Source of the DNA: Chryseolinea sp. H1M3-3
Lineage (GTDB): Bacteria > Bacteroidota > Bacteroidia > Cytophagales > Cyclobacteriaceae
DNA: 64,000 nt
Reading direction: 5' to 3'
NCBI RefSeq assembly: GCF_029360725.1
Contig: NZ_JARKMY010000010.1
Span: 762,431-826,430, forward strand
In this document: positions 60,515 to 64,000 of the stretch, in pieces
How the letters are laid out: each line of letters starts with the position of its first letter
Position numbering within the stretch: the stretch's first letter is position 1
Position numbers and translations under genes: made by a program
Notes under the pieces: generated by a model
The model's database searches: none
Seen by the model: the letters and a program-made list of their open reading frames with translations, nothing else
Told to the model about the DNA's origin: nothing

Positions 60515-61864
60515 CTAAAAGAAGACCTGGATGACTCCATAAACGCCGACAGCGAAAATCGAAATCACGCTTATCCAGAAAGCGATGGTATAAAACTTAC
60601 CCGACGGAATGATTTGCGTGCGTGTATACTTAAAATGGTAGGCACCATACACTACTATAAACAACATTAACGATCCAATTACGCCACCAGATAAAACCAT
60701 CAGCACCGGCAACTCGATAAAGAGATACATAAACACCCACACGAAAGGAAAAGTCCAGGCTAAAACAGCGATCAGCTTTTTGCGCTGCGTAATATTAAAA
60801 AAATCGATCCATCCCAATTGACCGAAGATATCCGGAAACAATCGTGTCCAAAATGCTAACGTAGCATATACGCTTGAGAACAATACAAAGAATGCTCCCA
60901 CCAAATAAACGTTTTTTACTCCTGCCCCCAGAGATTCCGTATAAATAAACGCGAGGGTATCGATCACTTCATTGCCTTGTGGAACTTCACCGCGGCTGTA
61001 TAAAATGGCAGAGCCCAACAGATAAAATGAAACAGTCACCAGGGTGTAAATAATCATGGCGACCATCGCATCAAATTGCATGGTTGTAATCCAACCTTTA
61101 GCGCGTGTTTTCCAAGCTTCCGAGTTTTCACGCGGGCCAGTGTAAGCAGCATATCCTTTTTCCAAACACCAATAGTTGTAAGCAATAATTTCATCGCTGG
61201 CCACTCCCGTAATTCCAAACGCACCGATGGCAACACCCATTACCTCATTTGAGAGATTGAATTGCAGCCCCGCAAATACATCAGCGAAGGAAAACGCGTA
61301 GGCAGTAAACTGAACGAAGTACAAAGACGTAAGCGTAAGGATGGTGAACATGCCAATCATCAGCAATGATCCCTTCTCCACAATGCTGTAATTTCCTCTG
61401 AAAATAAGCGCGGCAACTGCAATAGCAACAATAAGGGCCCACGTCGTTATAGAAAAACCATCAAACAGTTTATTAAGAATAATTACGGTACCGCCGACCA
61501 TGCCCCCCAGCTGAACGATTTTCAGAGACACGAAGAAAAAAATTATCCAGACTGTCCATCTGCCTTGTCTAAGCTGTGGCCCTGGCAACTTGTTAAATGC
61601 CTGCATCACAGTTTCACCCGTAAGAATGGTATGCCTGCCAAATTCCAGTTGAACAGCAACTTTAACGAGGCAGCTTACAATGATGATCCATAACGCGGCG
61701 AAGCCTGCTTTCGCGCCCAGGACAGTCGTTGCAATTAGTTCGCCAGAGCCGACAATGGATGCCGACAAAATAAATCCGGGGCCTAAAAATTTGATCTTGC
61801 CGATAAAGGATGCCGGAGGTTCCTTAACGGTATCCGCGGAAATAACGTAAGGATCTTTTTTCAA
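60515..61864 (-). CDS. Nramp-family divalent metal transporter
   Basis: Inner-membrane Mn2+/Fe2+ transporter with about 11 hydrophobic segments. The family start LGPGFILSASIVGSGELIATT contains the substrate-site region, and GITGVASDEIIAYNYWCLEKG corresponds to the sixth helix area, where the usual MPH motif is not evident, so this belongs to a divergent Nramp-like subgroup. The longest frame begins at 62068 but would overlap the upstream gene end; a TTG at 61864 (KKDPYVISADTV) preceded by AAAGGG is preferred, giving 449 residues. Confidence 0.78.
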   Translation of the reverse strand: MKKDPYVISADTVKEPPASFIGKIKFLGPGFILSASIVGSGELIATTVLGAKAGFAALWIIIVSCLVKVAVQLEFGRHTILTGETVMQAFNKLPGPQLRQGRWTVWIIFFFVSLKIVQLGGMVGGTVIILNKLFDGFSITTWALIVAIAVAALIFRGNYSIVEKGSLLMIGMFTILTLTSLYFVQFTAYAFSFADVFAGLQFNLSNEVMGVAIGAFGITGVASDEIIAYNYWCLEKGYAAYTGPRENSEAWKTRAKGWITTMQFDAMVAMIIYTLVTVSFYLLGSAILYSRGEVPQGNEVIDTLAFIYTESLGAGVKNVYLVGAFFVLFSSVYATLAFWTRLFPDIFGQLGWIDFFNITQRKKLIAVLAWTFPFVWVFMYLFIELPVLMVLSGGVIGSLMLFIVVYGAYHFKYTRTQIIPSGKFYTIAFWISVISIFAVGVYGVIQVFF

Positions 61865-61963
61865 GTTGATGGCCCTTTGGAGGTTTGGTTGTTGGATGAA
61901 GGTATAGTAAAAGAAAGAAATCTTAAAACGTTTTATAAAACGAAAGTTGTTTATCCCTAAGAC

Positions 61964-61994
61964 AAAAAAATACCCCAGGTAGCACCCCGGGGTA
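61964..61994 (-). terminator. Intrinsic terminator for the DUF2723 gene
   Basis: On the minus strand TACCCC (61994-61989) pairs with GGGGTA (61976-61971) and is followed by seven T. It lies 29 bases after the stop of the DUF2723 gene. Confidence 0.75.
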
Positions 61995-62022
61995 ATAAAG
62001 TACCTAATTCTTATAAGAACGG

Positions 62023-64000
62023 CTAGCGAGCTCCGCCGCCCTGAATCACACTGAAATGCTTTTCCCAATTGTCTTCAACTTTCTTTGCGAGATCAGATTC
62101 GCCGTAACGATACAGAATGCGTTGAAGTTCTCCGAGAATAGCAACATTTAATTGAAGTTCCCTGCCATACTCGCGCTTTTGAATATAATAAGTTGCTAAT
62201 TCATCTGAGCGCGCACTCATAACATTTGCAATCTCAAGAGCCTTTTCTTTTTCACCCACTTCAAAAAGCAAGCTTACTGTTTGGGCATTCGTATAATCAA
62301 ATGGAATTGAATGATCTGGCATTTTAGCTAGATTATAAAGAACAACTTCGCGCGCCTTTGCTGTGTCGCCTTCTAAAATTAAAAACTCAGCGAGCGCATT
62401 GAAACTGCTTCTGTGATTCAGAAACATATTACGATAATCCTGATTGTAGTAAACTTTTGGATCGTCGGTATTTCTGAACTGGAATTTTTTCATCATGTTC
62501 TTATAACTCACCTTGGTGTTCACCAATTCCATTTGGTTGAATGGCCTTGGATTATAAATTGGAAGAATACGGTATGCATTACCTTCCTGTACAACGTACC
62601 GGCTAAGATCTACACTGAATTGTGCCAATGAAGTAGCATTTACATATAGCGGCCGTTCCCAATTGGCGGTGGCTAATACATCGAGCATGGCCAGGTCTTT
62701 TTTCTCCAAGCCTCCGGTCCTAACGCGCAAGCGCATCTCAGGAACGATGAGGCTATCCATTCCTTCAGGAACGATACCCATGCTCCTTATCTTTTCGACG
62801 TCGACCTTTAACACAATCTCCTTTGCGGGCAACATGTTTCGGTCACCGCCATAGTTCGGATGCAAAAGACTTTTGTTATTTTCTTTTACAAGCTGCAAGA
62901 ACCGATGCAGATCCATTTGTTTAATGCCCGCATCATAAAAAGGCAGATAATCGTTCAGACCACTTTGTTTATAATTTTCCGCTGTCAGCGTATAGGGGAA
63001 CGGTTCCGAGCTATAATGTTGACGCATGCTTTGCTGTATATACCAATCCGTGTTGTAATAGCTCAACACTATTACCCGGGTATCGGTGCGAACTCCTTCC
63101 ACTTCCTGTGCATACCACAAGGGGAAAGTGTCGTTGTCACCACCGGTAAACAATATGCCATTCTGAGCACAGGACTGGAGGTAGTTTACAGCAGAGTCGA
63201 CTGAGAAAAATCGGTTAGAGCGGTTATGATCGTCCCAACCGGCGACCGCCATGAGTACCGGGGCCGTTAATCCAATAAGGGTCGCAATGATCGCCGACGT
63301 TTTTATATTCTTTGTGAATTTTGTGAAGTATTCGGCCATCCCGATCACTGCTAAGCCAATCCAAAAACAAAAGGCATAATAAGAACCCGCATAAATATAG
63401 TCGCGTTCGCGCGGCTCCGTAGGCGGAGAGTTCAGGTATATTACCAGCGCTACCCCTGTAAGTACAAATAGCAAGGCGATGACAGCAAAGTTTTTCGTAT
63501 TGTTAACGGATTGATAAAACATGCCGATGAGTCCTAGGATAAACGGCACCATAAAGAAATTATTCCGTCCTTTATTTTCCGCCAGTATCGTAGGAAGCTT
63601 TTCGAACCAGCCCAGCGGACTTAGCCAGTCGGCATTTTGAATATCGCTTTCCCTGCCCGCGAAATTGAAAAAGAAATAGCGCACGTACATCCATCCGATC
63701 TGATGCTGAAACATGAACCGCATATTATCGGAGAACGTGGGCTTCTCTCCTTCCGCTAAACCCAAATTCTCTCGGTAAATTGCTGCGTGATCGGGATCAT
63801 TGCTCCAGATTCGCGGCAAAATTGTTTGCGATCCGGGGGCATAAACATATTCGAATTTACGGTCCTTTACTTCATAGCTGTCTTTTCCTTTTCTATAGGT
63901 TGCAGCACCTTCTTTATAGTCAACCGGCTGCGAGGTAAAATACGGCCCATATAATAGTGGCCGGCTACCGTATTGCTCTCTTTTTAAATAACTCACGAAG
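62023..64000 (-). CDS. DUF2723 membrane protein, C-terminal part (runs off the window)
   Basis: Partial gene of at least 659 codons; the frame is open to the window edge and the family is normally over 1000 residues, so the N-terminus with most glycosyltransferase-like membrane helices lies beyond 64000. The visible part has four or five membrane segments (FFMVPFILGLIGMFYQS, NFAVIALLFVLTGVALVIYL, YYAFCFWIGLAVIGMAEYF, SAIIATLIGLTAPVLMAVAG), the ERDYIYAGSYYAFC segment, a periplasmic GGDNDTFPLWYAQEVEGVRTD motif, and a TPR-like helical C-terminus. DUF2723 proteins are suspected to be sugar transferases. Confidence 0.85.
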   Translation of the reverse strand, partial: FVSYLKREQYGSRPLLYGPYFTSQPVDYKEGAATYRKGKDSYEVKDRKFEYVYAPGSQTILPRIWSNDPDHAAIYRENLGLAEGEKPTFSDNMRFMFQHQIGWMYVRYFFFNFAGRESDIQNADWLSPLGWFEKLPTILAENKGRNNFFMVPFILGLIGMFYQSVNNTKNFAVIALLFVLTGVALVIYLNSPPTEPRERDYIYAGSYYAFCFWIGLAVIGMAEYFTKFTKNIKTSAIIATLIGLTAPVLMAVAGWDDHNRSNRFFSVDSAVNYLQSCAQNGILFTGGDNDTFPLWYAQEVEGVRTDTRVIVLSYYNTDWYIQQSMRQHYSSEPFPYTLTAENYKQSGLNDYLPFYDAGIKQMDLHRFLQLVKENNKSLLHPNYGGDRNMLPAKEIVLKVDVEKIRSMGIVPEGMDSLIVPEMRLRVRTGGLEKKDLAMLDVLATANWERPLYVNATSLAQFSVDLSRYVVQEGNAYRILPIYNPRPFNQMELVNTKVSYKNMMKKFQFRNTDDPKVYYNQDYRNMFLNHRSSFNALAEFLILEGDTAKAREVVLYNLAKMPDHSIPFDYTNAQTVSLLFEVGEKEKALEIANVMSARSDELATYYIQKREYGRELQLNVAILGELQRILYRYGESDLAKKVEDNWEKHFSVIQGGGAR

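Noticed and set aside
60515-62068. Longest Nramp start at 62068
   Set aside because: Would overlap the end of the DUF2723 gene and its terminator and add a Phe/Tyr-rich N-terminus not expected for the family; TTG at 61864 is preferred.

Overview
The window looks like a chromosome segment of a Bacteroidota bacterium, most likely a Cytophagales member (Chryseolinea/Ohtaekwangia-like). The pointers are the hpt-adk-obgE order, a DnaJ with only two zinc-finger repeats, an 81-residue AtpC, a propeller-type hybrid two-component regulator, a DUF2723 protein, many SusD-style lipoprotein signals, TTG/GTG starts with few Shine-Dalgarno sequences, and TTTG / TAnnTTTG promoter boxes. The assignment is inference; no rRNA or tRNA gene was seen.

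Region 1 (1-13.5 kb) is housekeeping: hpt, adk, obgE, grpE, dnaJ, an ABC-2 exporter pair, a histidine kinase, atpD-atpC, a RluA-type pseudouridine synthase and a degenerate receiver protein. Region 2 (13.5-30.5 kb) is catabolic. It holds a periplasmic sugar-oxidation cluster (GMC oxidoreductase, its Gluconate_2-dh3 partner and two xylose-isomerase-like proteins), a YceI-like protein, a propeller sensor lacking a kinase ATPase domain, and a four-carbon acid sugar module (DUF1537 kinase, PdxA2-like dehydrogenase, KdgT permease). A cyclase-family protein, a TolB-like propeller protein and a frame-shifted esterase follow.

Region 3 (about 30.58-38.75 kb) is the most unusual part. It is an array of ten short gene cassettes, each closed by an imperfect palindrome with the architecture of an integron attC site. 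The left terminal box of each site is complementary to the 5' end of its own cassette, not necessarily to the neighbouring half-site, which is what integron-type recombination at G^TT produces. No integron integrase lies next to the array, so it resembles a CALIN (attC cluster lacking an integrase). One cassette consists almost wholly of an IS91-family transposase and a tyrosine recombinase. The other cargo is a broken M23 peptidase, lipoproteins, small membrane proteins and a SUKH-family putative immunity protein. Degenerate remnants continue to about 40.2 kb.

Region 4 (40.2-64 kb) returns to ordinary chromosomal genes: a methyltransferase, a DoxX-like protein, a Crp/Fnr regulator, a VOC protein, a GH43 lipoprotein, a DUF1080 protein, an SDR, a DgcA/DgcN-like pair, rlmN, an orphan hybrid two-component regulator, an Nramp transporter and the C-terminal part of a DUF2723 membrane protein that runs off the window.

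Two themes link the genes. Periplasmic sugar oxidation/cleavage genes (3-keto-glycoside-type chemistry, inferred) sit near acid-sugar uptake and phosphorylation genes. Small repeats sit directly upstream of start codons, notably a TTCAACACT-rich leader shared by three metabolic genes.
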